Shown: positions 44,180 to 54,079, counted from the first letter of the stretch. The stretch is DNA of 64,000 nucleotides from JAJPGZ01 sp038229295 (GCA_038229295.1 JBBROO010000005.1:1-64000); one strand, 5' to 3'. Notes: generated from the letters alone by a model not told the origin. Made by a program: numbers and translations.

Positions 44180-46032
44180 TTAATCGAGTTGAAACTGGGC
44201 GAGATGTTTCTCGCGCTCCGGCGCAGCGCGCGCGCTCTCGGACTCGTCTTTGCAAATGATGAAGTCGCCGAGCACAAGCGCGTCCATGTCCGTCGCCACA
44301 AAACAACGATAAGCATCTTGTGGAGTGCACACGATTGGCTCGCCTCGAACATTAAAACTGGTGTTAACCAGAATCGGGCAACCGGTCAGTCGATAAAATT
44401 CTTTTAGCAATCGATAAGCGCGCGGGTTGCGTTCTTCGTCCACGGTTTGGAGGCGCGCGCTAAGATCGACATGTGTGATGGCGGGCACGGTCGAACGCAT
44501 GACGTTGACGCGCTGACGCAAATCGGGCGCCTCGGTCATGGTGCGCTGTTGCTCCGGGGAAATGGCGAGGCGGTGCTTTTCGAGAACCGGCGCCACCATC
44601 AGCATGTATGGACTTTCTTCCCCAGGCCGCAGGTCGAACCATTCGTGCGCGTGTTCTTGCAAGACCGACGGAGCGAAGGGCCGGAAGCTTTCCCGGAATT
44701 TGATTTTCAGATTCATCTTCGCCTGCATTGTCGCCGAACGCGCATCGCCGAGGATACTCCGCCCGCCTAGTGCACGCGGGCCAAATTCCATCCGGCCCTG
44801 AAACCATCCCACGATTTTTTCGTCGGCTAATAATTGCGCGGTTTGTTCCATCAACCGTGTTTCGTTTTCGGCCTGCTCAAACGCAATCCCGCTCTCCTCC
44901 AACCAGCGCTGAATCTCCGCCGCTGAAAATTCCGGGCCGAGAAAACTGCCCTGCTGTGAATCGTGCGGGGTTGGTGTGCGCGGCTTCTCGAGGAGCTGAT
45001 GCCAGACAAACAAGGCGGCACCGAGCGCACCGCCAGCATCGCCGGCGGCGGGTTGAATCCAGATGGATTCGAATGGTCCTTCGCGCAACAGCCGTCCGTT
45101 GGCCACGCAATTGAGTGCCACTCCGCCCGCGAGCACCAGATTCTTGAGTTGCGTCTCGCGGTGGAGGTCGCGACCGATTCGAAGAACGATCTCCTCGGTA
45201 ACCGCTTGAATGCTGGCCGCGAGATCCATGTGACGCTGCAAAATATCCGACTCAGGATCACGCGGCGGGCCGCCAAAAAGCTGATCGAAGCGGCCGCTGG
45301 TCATCGTTAGGCCGTGGCCGTAATTGAAGTAATCCATGTTCAACCAAAAGCTGCCGTCTGCTTTCAGATCGACCAGGTGCTCGTAAATTTTGTTTTGGTA
45401 AACCGGGCGGCCGGGGCGAGGCCCATCAGCTTGTACTCGCCGCTGTTGACTTTGAATCCGCAGTAATAGGTAAAGGCCGAGTAGAGCAGGCCGAGCGAGT
45501 GGGGAAACTGCAAGTGGCGGAGCAACTCGATCTTGTTGCCTGAGCCTGTGCCGCAGACTGTCGTGCTCCATTCGCCGACGCCATCGAGTGTGAGAATCGC
45601 GGCTTCTTCAAATGGGCTCGGAAAAAACGCACTGGCCGCATGACTTTCATGGTGATCGGTGAAAACAAATCGCGCCTTTCTCGAATGGTGCAGTTCGCGC
45701 CGAAGAATGCGTCGGATCAGCAGCTTTTCTTTGAGCCATGTCGGTATGGCCATCGAAAAACTTCTCCAACCCCGCGGCGCAAAGGCGAGGTAGGTTTCGA
45801 GCAAACGATCAAACTTGGCCAAAGGCTTTTCGTAAAAGACAACGTAATCAAGAGCGTCCGGCTTTACGCCGGATGCTTGTAGACAGTAGGCCACTGCGCC
45901 GCTCGGGAATCCGGCATCGTGCTTCTTCCGGGTGAAACGCTCCTCCTGTGCCGCCGCCACGATCTTCCCGTCGATGACCAATGCCGCTGCGCTGTCGTGA
46001 TAAAAAGCAGAGATGCCAAGAATCGCGGTCAT
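44180..46032 (-). pseudogene. Carbamoyltransferase (NodU/CmcH family), frameshifted
   Basis: The two halves of a carbamoyltransferase lie in different frames. The N-terminal half (45364-46032) begins TAILGISAFYHDSAAALVID, carries the metal-site FTDHHESHAASAFFPSPFEE, and runs to SGEYKLMGLAP. The C-terminal half continues from near 45412 as GRPVYQNKIYEHLVDLKADG. It contains VGWFQGRMEFGPRALGGRSI and CPILVNTSFNVRGEPIVCTP. Comparison with the family suggests loss of about four bases at 45409-45416 that removed the Tyr-Gly step of LAPYGRPVY. It may be a true mutation or a sequencing/assembly error. The two products join into a normal-length protein of about 610 residues. Confidence 0.82.
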
Positions 46033-46033
46033 T

Positions 46034-47299
46034 CTACGGCCGCGATGGATTCAATTCCGGTTTCGAACCGGAAGCGGTGAGTGCTTCGAAGAGCGCGTCG
46101 GCGGCGACGGCATGTCCGATTTCGTTCCAATGCCCGTCGCTTTGTAAAAATAGACGCGCGCCATCGCGCGACGGATATTTTTTAAACGCGCTTAAAAGAT
46201 CGACATACTCCACCTGATGGTCGCGGCAGTAATCGCGTATCTTATTTGCAAACGGTTCCAGCGAAATGTCACAGTCGGCAAATCGATAAAATCGCCGGCC
46301 AATTTTCATTTCATCGCGCGAAACGTTCCAGGCAAATGGAGTTAACGTGATCACCAATTTGACCTGTTTGTTTTCCAATAGCGTGCGGATGTTTTCCACA
46401 TAGCCAAGGCTTCGCGCGACATTCGTTCGCGTGGCAGCGTCCCATTTATCGCTGGGTCGCGCGAGCTTAAGGTGGTTTCGGATCGACATGTTACTGGAAT
46501 GCAAGCCGGGCACTGCAGTCTGGGGCGCGATTCGGTCGAGCGCAGCGGCAAAGCTGCGTTCATCGGCGGCGAGGAGCGCGTCAATTTGCGACTGCGAAAA
46601 TTGCGGACGCCAATGTTGGCACAGAGCAGGGATTGTCCAGAAAGCGCGGCGAAAGAGCTGCAGCTTGTACGCGCCCCAATAGGACGCTGGGCTAATGTCG
46701 AAACTAGGGGTGCCATCGGGAGCGAAAATTGCGGATTTCACATAGGCGGCATCATCATGGCCGCTCTCAGCATCCCAAAAATCATTCGGGCACAACACCA
46801 GAACAACAGTGTTCGGCTCGAGCGTGAGCCCTTTTTTCAACAACCAATTCCATTCGAGCAATGGAGACCAACTGCTCATGCCGTGTTGCACCACTCGTAC
46901 GTCCGGCTTGTCGATCTTGCGCTCGAGCACGCGCCCAACTGTTTTATCGTAGTCGATGTGCAGAGCTTGAATGAACGAGTCGCCCAAAATCAGGATGCGT
47001 GATTCGCCTGGTCGTTTCGGCGGAATTTCTGGACCGCGAATGCCGAAGCTATTCACCGCAACTCTCATCGGTTTGTACTCGTCGCGAGATTCCGGATAAC
47101 GAGTAAAGATTTGTCCCGGGCGATAATCGTGATGGAACTCGCGCGACACAATAATCGTGCTGAGACCGCTCTCAGCGGTGTTTTCGTCCGGGCTCTTGAT
47201 TAATTGCAAAAATAATTCCGCGCCGATGAGGCTGAGCGCGCTCGCCAGAAAAAGCACGCTTACCTTGATGAGCGCGCGCCGCAATTTTCTGTAAAACAT
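46034..47299 (-). CDS. SGNH/GDSL-type hydrolase with N-terminal membrane anchor
   Basis: 421 residues. A basic N terminus and one membrane helix (VSVLFLASALSLIGAELFLQ) anchor the catalytic domain outside the cytoplasm. SGNH motifs: Ser in SRILILGDSFIQALHIDYDK (about 107), Gly near QHGMSSWSPLLEWNW, Asn in VLVLCPNDFWDAE (about 172), and Asp/His in LFLQSDGHWNEIGHAVAADA near the C terminus. It heads the carbamoyltransferase-SxtJ-DUF5989 operon. Deacylation or acyl-transfer of a surface glycan is likely. Confidence 0.82.
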   Translation of the reverse strand: MFYRKLRRALIKVSVLFLASALSLIGAELFLQLIKSPDENTAESGLSTIIVSREFHHDYRPGQIFTRYPESRDEYKPMRVAVNSFGIRGPEIPPKRPGESRILILGDSFIQALHIDYDKTVGRVLERKIDKPDVRVVQHGMSSWSPLLEWNWLLKKGLTLEPNTVVLVLCPNDFWDAESGHDDAAYVKSAIFAPDGTPSFDISPASYWGAYKLQLFRRAFWTIPALCQHWRPQFSQSQIDALLAADERSFAAALDRIAPQTAVPGLHSSNMSIRNHLKLARPSDKWDAATRTNVARSLGYVENIRTLLENKQVKLVITLTPFAWNVSRDEMKIGRRFYRFADCDISLEPFANKIRDYCRDHQVEYVDLLSAFKKYPSRDGARLFLQSDGHWNEIGHAVAADALFEALTASGSKPELNPSRP

Positions 47300-47522
47300 G
47301 AGTCGTTCCGGAGGTTGGGACCTTCCGTCGGTGGCCTGACGGTTATTGAATTTTTCCTGGTGAATTAACGAGAGAAGCGTTCCTGACTTGGTGCCGCCAC
47401 CGAAAATGATGGAAATCCTCCGTTGCGCAAGTGTGTCGGCGTATTATTCGAGTGGAAGATCGACAAGGTGAAAAATTCCCCGACTTATCTGTGGTCGAAA
47501 CGCGAATTGACTGGAGAAGAAT

Positions 47523-48449
47523 ATGACCAAACGCCGCGCTGAATTTTTCCCCGCCGTTGTCGATCTTTTCAAACAGACGGCCACGGAATGGATGGAGGAC
47601 AAAGCGCCGCAGTTAGGCGCGGCGCTCGCCTACTACACCGTCTTTTCGCTGGCCCCGATGATTTTGGTTTTGCTCGCCGTCGTGGGCGTGCTTTTTCGCG
47701 ACGATCCATCCGGCGCCTGGAGCAAAATCACGGAGCAGATGAGTTACTTCCTCGACAAAAGCGCCGTGCAGGTCGTGCAAGACATTGCACAGAAAGCGGC
47801 CGCGCCCGCGAAGAGCGCTCTCGCCAGCGTGATCGGTCTGAGCCTCGCGCTTTTCGGCGCGACCGGAGTGTTCGGTCAACTTCAAGACGCGCTTAACACC
47901 ATCTGGGGCGTGAAACCAAAACCGGGCGTAGGCATTTGGGGGTTCATCCGCTCGCGCTTTCTTTCTTTCGCCATGCTCGGGGGCGTTTGTTTTCTCTTGC
48001 TCGTTTCGCTCGTGGTCGAGGCGCTGCTCAAAGCGTTTAGTCATTTTGTGCAAGCCCATCTTCCGGGCGGCCTCACCATCGCCATCAGCGTCTATCTCGT
48101 TTTCGATTTCGTCGTCGTGGTCGCTGTCTTCGGTATGATTTTCAAAGTTCTGCCGAATGCGAAAACGCGTTGGCGGGATGTCTGGGTCGGCGCGGCCCTG
48201 ACCGCATTTTTTTTCCTGCTCGGAAAATGGGCGCTCGGAATTTATCTCGGCAGTGGAACGGCCTCGTCATCCTACGGCGCGGCCAGCTCGCTCATCACGC
48301 TGCTGCTCTGGATTTATTATTCGTCGCAAATCCTGCTTTTCGGCGCGGAGTTCACTCAAGTCTATGCGAACCGGCTCGGCTCGCGCACCAAACCGGATAA
48401 ATATTCTGTTCCGATCGAGCAAAAAGAAGTGGAAAAAAGGAAGCGATAA
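47523..48449 (+). CDS. YihY/virulence factor BrkB family membrane protein
   Basis: 308 residues with six membrane helices. Family motifs: MEDKAPQLGAALAYYTVFSL (about 22-41), TGVFGQLQDALNTIWGVKPK, then FKVLPNAKTRWRDVWVGAAL and a terminal SYGAASSLITLLLWIYYSSQ followed by ILLFGAEFTQVYA. The family is wrongly called RNase BN in older annotation. Function unclear. ATG at 47523 with GGAGAAG upstream. Its 3' end is followed by a strong terminator at 48533-48562. Confidence 0.9.
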   Translation: MTKRRAEFFPAVVDLFKQTATEWMEDKAPQLGAALAYYTVFSLAPMILVLLAVVGVLFRDDPSGAWSKITEQMSYFLDKSAVQVVQDIAQKAAAPAKSALASVIGLSLALFGATGVFGQLQDALNTIWGVKPKPGVGIWGFIRSRFLSFAMLGGVCFLLLVSLVVEALLKAFSHFVQAHLPGGLTIAISVYLVFDFVVVVAVFGMIFKVLPNAKTRWRDVWVGAALTAFFFLLGKWALGIYLGSGTASSSYGAASSLITLLLWIYYSSQILLFGAEFTQVYANRLGSRTKPDKYSVPIEQKEVEKRKR

Positions 48450-48532
48450 GCCCGTTGGCATCGTGGCTGCTTTAATGAATTCCGCTAGCTAGGAACACAA
48501 CAAACTAAAAACTGATTTCCTCAGCTTCAGCA

Positions 48533-48562
48533 GCGCGGCCCTTACCGGCCGCGCTTTTTTTT
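48533..48562 (+). terminator. Rho-independent terminator after yihY
   Basis: An eight-base perfect stem GCGCGGCC / GGCCGCGC with a six-base loop is followed by eight T residues (48555-48562). It lies about 80 bases after the YihY stop and touches the stop codon of the convergent thioesterase gene. Confidence 0.9.
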
Positions 48563-48968
48563 ACATTCGTTTCGCTGCGCCGGCCACTAGCCGATCGCGG
48601 GAAACGATGGCGCGTTTGTGAATGCCGCGACCGATTTCTCCGGCGGGATCGTGCGCGACAACTTCGAACACGAAAAGTTTTCCATCGCGTCCGCGATAAG
48701 TCGCCTTCGCGGTAACTTGCGCGCCGATCAGCGTCGCCGCAGTGTGGCTAACATCGACATGTGCGCCCACCGACATTTCGCCCGGCTGGAGCAGGGGATC
48801 CATCAAACGCGCGCCCGCCAGTTCCATCAAGGCGATCATGCGCGTCGTCGCAAAAACCGCCGGAAATTGATCGCGCGGATCGTTGCTTAATTGCAGCGCA
48901 CACGCGCAATCCGATTCCTTTACGACAAGATCGACAATCGCCTGCGCGCCGATCTCCGGCCCGGTCAT
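48561..48968 (-). CDS. FlK-like hotdog thioesterase
   Basis: 135 residues. Resembles fluoroacetyl-CoA thioesterase-type hotdog proteins: FATTRMIALMELAGARLMDP (about 40-60), GAHVDVSHTAATLIGAQVTA, and VFEVVAHDPAGEIGRGIHKR, with the His of HVDVSHT and Glu of MIALMELAG as likely catalytic residues. The ATG at 48968 overlaps the RND permease stop as ATGA. It is the last gene of the TetR-controlled efflux operon, so it may detoxify an acyl-CoA related to the pump's substrate. Start at 48980 also possible. Confidence 0.82.
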   Translation of the reverse strand: MTGPEIGAQAIVDLVVKESDCACALQLSNDPRDQFPAVFATTRMIALMELAGARLMDPLLQPGEMSVGAHVDVSHTAATLIGAQVTAKATYRGRDGKLFVFEVVAHDPAGEIGRGIHKRAIVSRDRLVAGAAKRM

Positions 48969-51900
48969 CCCTGCTTCCAACCGTTACCGTTCCCGCGCGC
49001 TAGCGCATACTCCGGCGCAAGATCGACATCTTCACCGCTCGGTTCCTCCTCCGCTTCACCGAGTGAACCCTCGTGATGCTCTTTCGCAATGAGCATGTAG
49101 AGCGACGGCACAATGAACAAAGTAAAGATGGTTCCGATTGTCATTCCGCCGACCAGCACGAGACCAATCGAATTTCTCGCGGCCGCGCCGGCGCCACTAA
49201 CGAGCGTGAGCGGGAAATGTCCGGCGATCGTCGCTGCGCTCGTCATCATGACGGGGCGCAAGCGAATGCGCGCGGCCTGTGCGATTGCTTCAAGTTTACC
49301 GAGACCCTGGCGCTGCAGTTCGTTGGCGAACTGAACGATCAGGATTCCGTTTTTCGAGACAAGGCCGACCAGCGTCACCAAACCGACCTGCGAATAAATA
49401 TTCAGAGTCGTCGTCCAGCCATCAGTAAAGAAATGCCCGTTAGGCATTTTCAAAAACGTGAAAAGCAGCGCGCCGAACATCGCCAGCGGCACGGAGCCGA
49501 AGAGAATGATGAAAGGATCGCGGAAGCTGTTGAACTGTGCGGCCAGGACTAAAAAAATCAGCACGACGGCAAGCATGAAGGCCGGCAAAAATTTGCTTCC
49601 TTCCGTCCGCAATTGCCGCGAGTCGCCGGTGTAATCGAGGATGTATCCCTTCGGCAAAATTTTGTGCGCTTCGTCTTCGAGGAATTTCAGCGCGACGTCG
49701 AGCGGCTGGCCGGATACGCCGCTTATCTGCACGGCGTTGAGCTGCTGCATGCGGTTGAGCGAACGCGCGACCGTCTTGTGCTCAATCGTCGCGACTGTGC
49801 TCAACGGCACGAGCTGATTGTTCGGCCCGGTGACGTAAATGTTCTCGAGCTGATCAGGATTCAAACGATCGGTCCGTTTGATTTGCGGAATCACTTTGTA
49901 ACTGCGTCCGGCTATGTTGAAACGGTTCACAAAATTGCCGCCGATACTGGCCGACAGATCGGCACCCACTTGCTGCATATCGAGACCCATCGAGGACGCC
50001 TTGTCGTGATCGAACACGATTTGCGCCTGCGGTTGATCGATCTTGGTGTCGATCTGCGGCGGGAAATAAAATATTCCGCTCTGCATCGCTTTCATTTGAA
50101 TCTGTTTTGCGAAATCGAGGATGCGCTCGGGATCGGCAGTCGATGCGATGATGAAACTAACTGGGAAACTGTCGCCGCCCGGAAGCGCCGAGGGCATTAC
50201 CGGAAACATTTGAATGCCCGGGATTGCGGCGAGCTTTTGCTGGACCTGGGGCAGGATCGCAGCCGTGGGCGTTTTACGAATGCCCCATGGTTTCAAGACC
50301 ATGCCGCCAAAACCTTGGTCGGGAAAAGTAATTTGGAACGTGAAGCGAGTGTCCGGAAAGCCGAGGAAAATCTTTCCGGCGGCGTCGGCATAACGAATCG
50401 TATCGTCGATCGTGGCGTTGGCCGGCGCCGTGACGATGCCGAAAATTACGCCTTGGTCTTCCGTCGGCGCCGGTTCGCTCGGCGACATTCGGTAGAAGAC
50501 AACGCCTAAGACCGCCAGGGCAATCCATACTGTGTAGACCGCTGGCCGCGCGGCGAGCGTGCGGTCGAGCCGATTGCCGTACCAATCCCGAAAGCGATCG
50601 AACGTTCGGTTGACCACGCCGCTGAATCCTTTGTCGGCATGTCCGGCCCGCAACAAGTTCGCGGACATCATCGGCGAAAGCGTCAAGGCCACGACGCCGG
50701 AAATAAAAACGGCGCCAGCTAGCGTCAGAGCGAATTCACGAAAGAGCGCGCCCGTTAGGCCACCTTGCAGCGCGATCGGCGTATACACCGCCGCCAACGT
50801 CAACGTCATCGCGATGATCGGTCCGATCAATTCGCGCGCGCCTTTAAGCGCTGCTTGCACGCGCGACAAGCCTTCGCGCATGTGTCGTTCCACATTTTCG
50901 ACGACGACAATCGCGTCATCCACGACCAATCCGACCGAAAGCACGATCGCGAGCAGGGTGAGCAGATTCAACGTGAAGCCGAAGAGCTGCATGAGGAAGA
51001 GCGCGCCGATCAGCGAAATCGGAATGGCGACGATCGGCACGATCACTGATCGGATCGACCCGAGGAATAAAAAGATCACGAGCATCACGATGAGCAACGT
51101 GTCGATCAAAGTTTTTACGACTTCGTGAATAGCGTCGTTGATGTAGGCGGTCGAATCGTAGGCGATTTGTCCGGTCATGCCGGTCGGCAATTCCTTCTGG
51201 ATCTGCTCCATCTCGACGCGCACCCGTTTGATCACGTCGATTGAATTCGCGTTCGGCAAAACCCAGATGCCCATAAAGACCGCTTTTTGACCTGAGAACC
51301 GGACCTCGGTGTTGTAATCCTCCGCGCCGAGTTCCACGTCCGCAATGTCGCTGAGCCGAATCAAATTCCCTTTGTCCTGCCGCACGACCAGTTTCTTGAA
51401 ATCATCCGCCGTGTGGAGGTCGGTGTTCGCCGTGAGATTTATCTGCAACAGCGAGCCTTTCGTGCTGCCGACCGCGGAGAGATAATTATTCCGCGCGAGC
51501 GCACTTCGCACCTGGGCCGGGCTGATATTCAACGCTGCCATTCGGTCCGGTTTCATCCAGATGCGCATGGCAAAGGTGCGGCCACCTAGAATGTCCGCCT
51601 TTTGCACGCCGCCGAGTGCCGTCAGCCGCGGTTGCACCAGACGCACCAAGTAATCAGTGACCTCGTTAGGCTGCAGCATCGTCGAAGTGAAACTCAAATA
51701 CGCCGCCGCGAAGCGAGAGTCCGCCGCCTCGATATTGATCACCGGAATTTCTGATTCCGGTGGCAGGTCGCGGCGGATCGCGTCCACTTTCGAGCTGATG
51801 TCCGACAACGCCTTGTTCGCGTCGTAATTCAATTTCAAACGCGCCGTGATGAGCGAGCTGCCTTGTTTGCTTTGCGATTGGATGTAATCGATGCCGTCGG

Positions 51901-52156
51901 CCGCCGCGATCGCGCGCTCAAGTGGCGTGGTGATAAATCCGCGAACCAGTTCCGCGTCCGCGCCGACGTAAACCGTGGTGACCGTAATCGCGGCGATATC
52001 GCTCCGCGGATATTGCCGCACGTTCAAACCCCCGAGCCCGGACATGCTCGGAAAAATTATCGGCAGAAGAGCTTTCGTTCCGGCAATGAGAATGACGAAG
52101 CTCACCACCAGCGCCAGCACCGGTCGCTTAATGAACAAATCGGTGAAAGAGCTCAT
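48965..52156 (-). CDS. RND efflux permease subunit (AcrB/MexB type)
   Basis: 1063 residues. Begins MSSFTDLFIKRPVLALVVSF, with IPVINIEAADSRFAAAYLSF and the proton-relay DD pair in LTLLAIVLSVGLVVDDAIVV (about 400-420). The last helix is followed by an acidic C-terminal tail (about 1035-1063: GSLGEAEEEPSGEDVDLAPE). The ATG (52154-52156) is joined to a word copy (52156-52165). Its adaptor is 28 bases upstream, across a linker made of two word copies. No word copy occurs in the 3.1 kb between 49029 and 52155. Confidence 0.93.
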   Translation of the reverse strand: MSSFTDLFIKRPVLALVVSFVILIAGTKALLPIIFPSMSGLGGLNVRQYPRSDIAAITVTTVYVGADAELVRGFITTPLERAIAAADGIDYIQSQSKQGSSLITARLKLNYDANKALSDISSKVDAIRRDLPPESEIPVINIEAADSRFAAAYLSFTSTMLQPNEVTDYLVRLVQPRLTALGGVQKADILGGRTFAMRIWMKPDRMAALNISPAQVRSALARNNYLSAVGSTKGSLLQINLTANTDLHTADDFKKLVVRQDKGNLIRLSDIADVELGAEDYNTEVRFSGQKAVFMGIWVLPNANSIDVIKRVRVEMEQIQKELPTGMTGQIAYDSTAYINDAIHEVVKTLIDTLLIVMLVIFLFLGSIRSVIVPIVAIPISLIGALFLMQLFGFTLNLLTLLAIVLSVGLVVDDAIVVVENVERHMREGLSRVQAALKGARELIGPIIAMTLTLAAVYTPIALQGGLTGALFREFALTLAGAVFISGVVALTLSPMMSANLLRAGHADKGFSGVVNRTFDRFRDWYGNRLDRTLAARPAVYTVWIALAVLGVVFYRMSPSEPAPTEDQGVIFGIVTAPANATIDDTIRYADAAGKIFLGFPDTRFTFQITFPDQGFGGMVLKPWGIRKTPTAAILPQVQQKLAAIPGIQMFPVMPSALPGGDSFPVSFIIASTADPERILDFAKQIQMKAMQSGIFYFPPQIDTKIDQPQAQIVFDHDKASSMGLDMQQVGADLSASIGGNFVNRFNIAGRSYKVIPQIKRTDRLNPDQLENIYVTGPNNQLVPLSTVATIEHKTVARSLNRMQQLNAVQISGVSGQPLDVALKFLEDEAHKILPKGYILDYTGDSRQLRTEGSKFLPAFMLAVVLIFLVLAAQFNSFRDPFIILFGSVPLAMFGALLFTFLKMPNGHFFTDGWTTTLNIYSQVGLVTLVGLVSKNGILIVQFANELQRQGLGKLEAIAQAARIRLRPVMMTSAATIAGHFPLTLVSGAGAAARNSIGLVLVGGMTIGTIFTLFIVPSLYMLIAKEHHEGSLGEAEEEPSGEDVDLAPEYALARGNGNGWKQG

Positions 52157-52184
52157 GTCGATCTTAGCAGATGTCGATCTTGCA

Positions 52185-53363
52185 TCACGAATCGACCGGC
52201 TTCGGATTCATCTCCGGTTTCGGTGCGAGATCGTTGTTGATCACAACCGATTGTCCGTTCCGCAATTTGAAAACCCCGGTGCCCACGACCGTCTGCCCCG
52301 CTTTCAATCCCGTTTTCACGCCCACGAAGTCGCCGCGGGCTTCGCCGATGCGCACAAATTGCTGCCGGATGACTTGCGATTCCTGTCCCGTCTTCTCGTC
52401 CTTCTTTTTCTCGATCACAAAAACCGAGTCCCCGTAGGGCGCATACGAAACCGCCGTCCCCGGAACGACCAGCGTCTTTTGCTTTTGCGGCAATACCACT
52501 TCGACTTTGGCGAACATTCCGGGCAACAAAACGTGGTCTTTGTTTTCCAGCGTTGCTTGCAACGAAACATTCCGCGTGACTGCGTCTACCGCGGAATTGA
52601 TGGCGGTTAATTTGCCGGAAAATTCCCGGCCCGATGCCGCATCCGTCCGCACGCGTACTTCCAGTCCGGGCGCGAGTTGGGCCAGGCGTTGCTCGGGCAA
52701 TGCAAAATCGACATATACTTGATCGAGCGATTGCAACGAGACCACTTGCTGACCAGGATTAATCGTTTGCCCGATGTTGACCTGGCGAATTCCGAGTTGC
52801 CCATCGAAAGGCGCGCGCACTTCCTTTTTCCCGCCCATCGCGCGAATGTTTTCCACGCCGCCCTCTTTTTGTTTGAACTTCGACTCGGCCGCATCGAGTT
52901 CTGCTTTTGAAATAACCCGCCGTGTCGCCAGGTCGCGCGTGCGCAGCAAATCGCGCCGCGCTAATTCGAGGTCCGCCATCGCCGTGTTCAGCTGCGCGTC
53001 TTCCGAAGCCATATCCAATTTCACCAACACGTCGCCTTTCTTTGCCAACCCGCCGTTTTGAAACAAAACTTCGCTTACCGTCCCTCCCAGTTCGGCCGAA
53101 ACGACCGCGCCCTGTATCGCGCTGATGGAGCCGACGGACGAAAAAGTCGGCGCCCAATCCTCCTCCTTCACCACCACGCTCGTCACCGTTTCTGGCGGCG
53201 GCAGCATTTTTTTGCCCGCCGAAATCATGGTGAAAATCTGCAGCCCCTTGATTAATAGAAGCACCATCACCAGCGCCGCAATGGCGCCGATGGCCAGCCA
53301 CAAAATCTTGCGCCGCGATTTCACCTCGCCTTCCATCGTCTCTGGTTTCGCCACGTCATGCAT
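52185..53363 (-). CDS. RND efflux periplasmic adaptor subunit
   Basis: 392 residues of the membrane-fusion family. N-terminal membrane helix (ILWLAIGAIAALVMVLLLIK, about 19-38), then lipoyl/barrel-sandwich (GSISAIQGAVVSAELGGTVS), alpha hairpin (AELDAAESKFKQKEGGVENI) and barrel regions (GQTINPGQQVVSLQSLDQVY). The C terminus is charged, ending PKPEMNPKPVDS. The gene overlaps the TetR gene by eight bases. The outer-membrane channel would have to be encoded elsewhere. Confidence 0.9.
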   Translation of the reverse strand: MHDVAKPETMEGEVKSRRKILWLAIGAIAALVMVLLLIKGLQIFTMISAGKKMLPPPETVTSVVVKEEDWAPTFSSVGSISAIQGAVVSAELGGTVSEVLFQNGGLAKKGDVLVKLDMASEDAQLNTAMADLELARRDLLRTRDLATRRVISKAELDAAESKFKQKEGGVENIRAMGGKKEVRAPFDGQLGIRQVNIGQTINPGQQVVSLQSLDQVYVDFALPEQRLAQLAPGLEVRVRTDAASGREFSGKLTAINSAVDAVTRNVSLQATLENKDHVLLPGMFAKVEVVLPQKQKTLVVPGTAVSYAPYGDSVFVIEKKKDEKTGQESQVIRQQFVRIGEARGDFVGVKTGLKAGQTVVGTGVFKLRNGQSVVINNDLAPKPEMNPKPVDS

Positions 53364-53985
53364 AAGCTGGTTGGATTTCCTTTTTAAACAACAGGCGCCA
53401 AAGTCTCCGCGTCACTTCCAGTTGCCGCGCGCGCCGTTCCGCCGCCGTCATTTCTGGCGGCTGCAACACATCGCGCATTAACATTCCGCGGGCGACCGCA
53501 AAAATGAGTTCCGCCATCTCGTTAGGCCGCAAATCATGCGCCGCGTGCTTCACCTCCGGCGATTGCGCGATCAAATCCGTCACCCCATCCATCAACGTCT
53601 GCAAAACATCGCGCACCATGTCCGCCACTTTCGCATTGCGCGACGCTTCCGCGTAAAGATCGACAATGAACGCCGACTGCACCTTGGGAGAATTCTCACA
53701 GCAATGCGCCGTAAACAAAATCTCCAGCGACTCCAGCAGCGTCGGAGCCTGCCGCGCCTCTTCCAGCAATTCGTGGATCTCTTTCTTGTGTCGGCTCGCC
53801 ATCGCCGCGATCACCGCCTCTTTGTTTTCAAAATATCGATAGATCAATCCGACACTGATCCCAGCCTCCGCGCTGATATCGTGCATGCTCGTTTGATGGA
53901 ATCCGCGCTTGGCAAAGCAAACCATGGCCGCTTCCAGAATCTGCGTCCGCCGATCCAGTCCCGCGTCTATTTGTGTTTGAGTCAT
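53356..53985 (-). CDS. TetR family transcriptional repressor of the efflux operon
   Basis: 209 residues. The N-terminal helix-turn-helix is ILEAAMVCFAKRGFHQTSMH, followed by ISAEAGISVGLIYRYFENKE (about 15-55). The C-terminal ligand domain is family-variable (VQSAFIVDLYAEASRNAKVA). A perfect 18-bp palindrome at 54001-54018 covers an alternative upstream ATG (54015), so the start at 53985 is preferred; the palindrome is the expected operator. This indicates autoregulation and repression of adaptor, permease and thioesterase genes. First gene of the operon. Confidence 0.86.
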   Translation of the reverse strand: MTQTQIDAGLDRRTQILEAAMVCFAKRGFHQTSMHDISAEAGISVGLIYRYFENKEAVIAAMASRHKKEIHELLEEARQAPTLLESLEILFTAHCCENSPKVQSAFIVDLYAEASRNAKVADMVRDVLQTLMDGVTDLIAQSPEVKHAAHDLRPNEMAELIFAVARGMLMRDVLQPPEMTAAERRARQLEVTRRLWRLLFKKEIQPAYA

Positions 53986-54000
53986 CGGAGAATCGGAAGG

Positions 54001-54018
54001 TGAATGAACGTTCATTCA
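54001..54018. promoter_or_regulatory. TetR-type operator palindrome
   Basis: TGAATGAACGTTCATTCA is a perfect 18-bp palindrome immediately upstream of the TetR gene. A TTGACA -35-like box lies at 54025-54020 on the minus strand, partly next to the palindrome, so repressor binding would block RNA polymerase. Confidence 0.75.
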
Positions 54019-54038
54019 TTGTCAAATACCTGGCAGCC

Positions 54039-54066
54039 GTTGTAGCTGCCGCCGTCACTGGCGGCA
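54039..54066. repeat. Half copy of the GTTGTAGCTGCCGCC repeat
   Basis: One arm of the dispersed repeat seen as a full inverted pair at 17678-17761 (one or two mismatches). It lies between the TetR operator and tilS. No second arm is adjacent. Confidence 0.75.
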
Positions 54067-54079
54067 ATCCTCGATTGGG

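Noticed and set aside
43311..47299. Saxitoxin-like toxin cluster because of SxtJ
   Set aside because: SxtJ, DUF5989 and carbamoyltransferase are common outside toxin clusters, and no toxin core gene is present.
49613..50509. Plus-strand frame of 298 codons
   Set aside because: Antisense shadow of the AcrB-type permease, which is unmistakable on the other strand.
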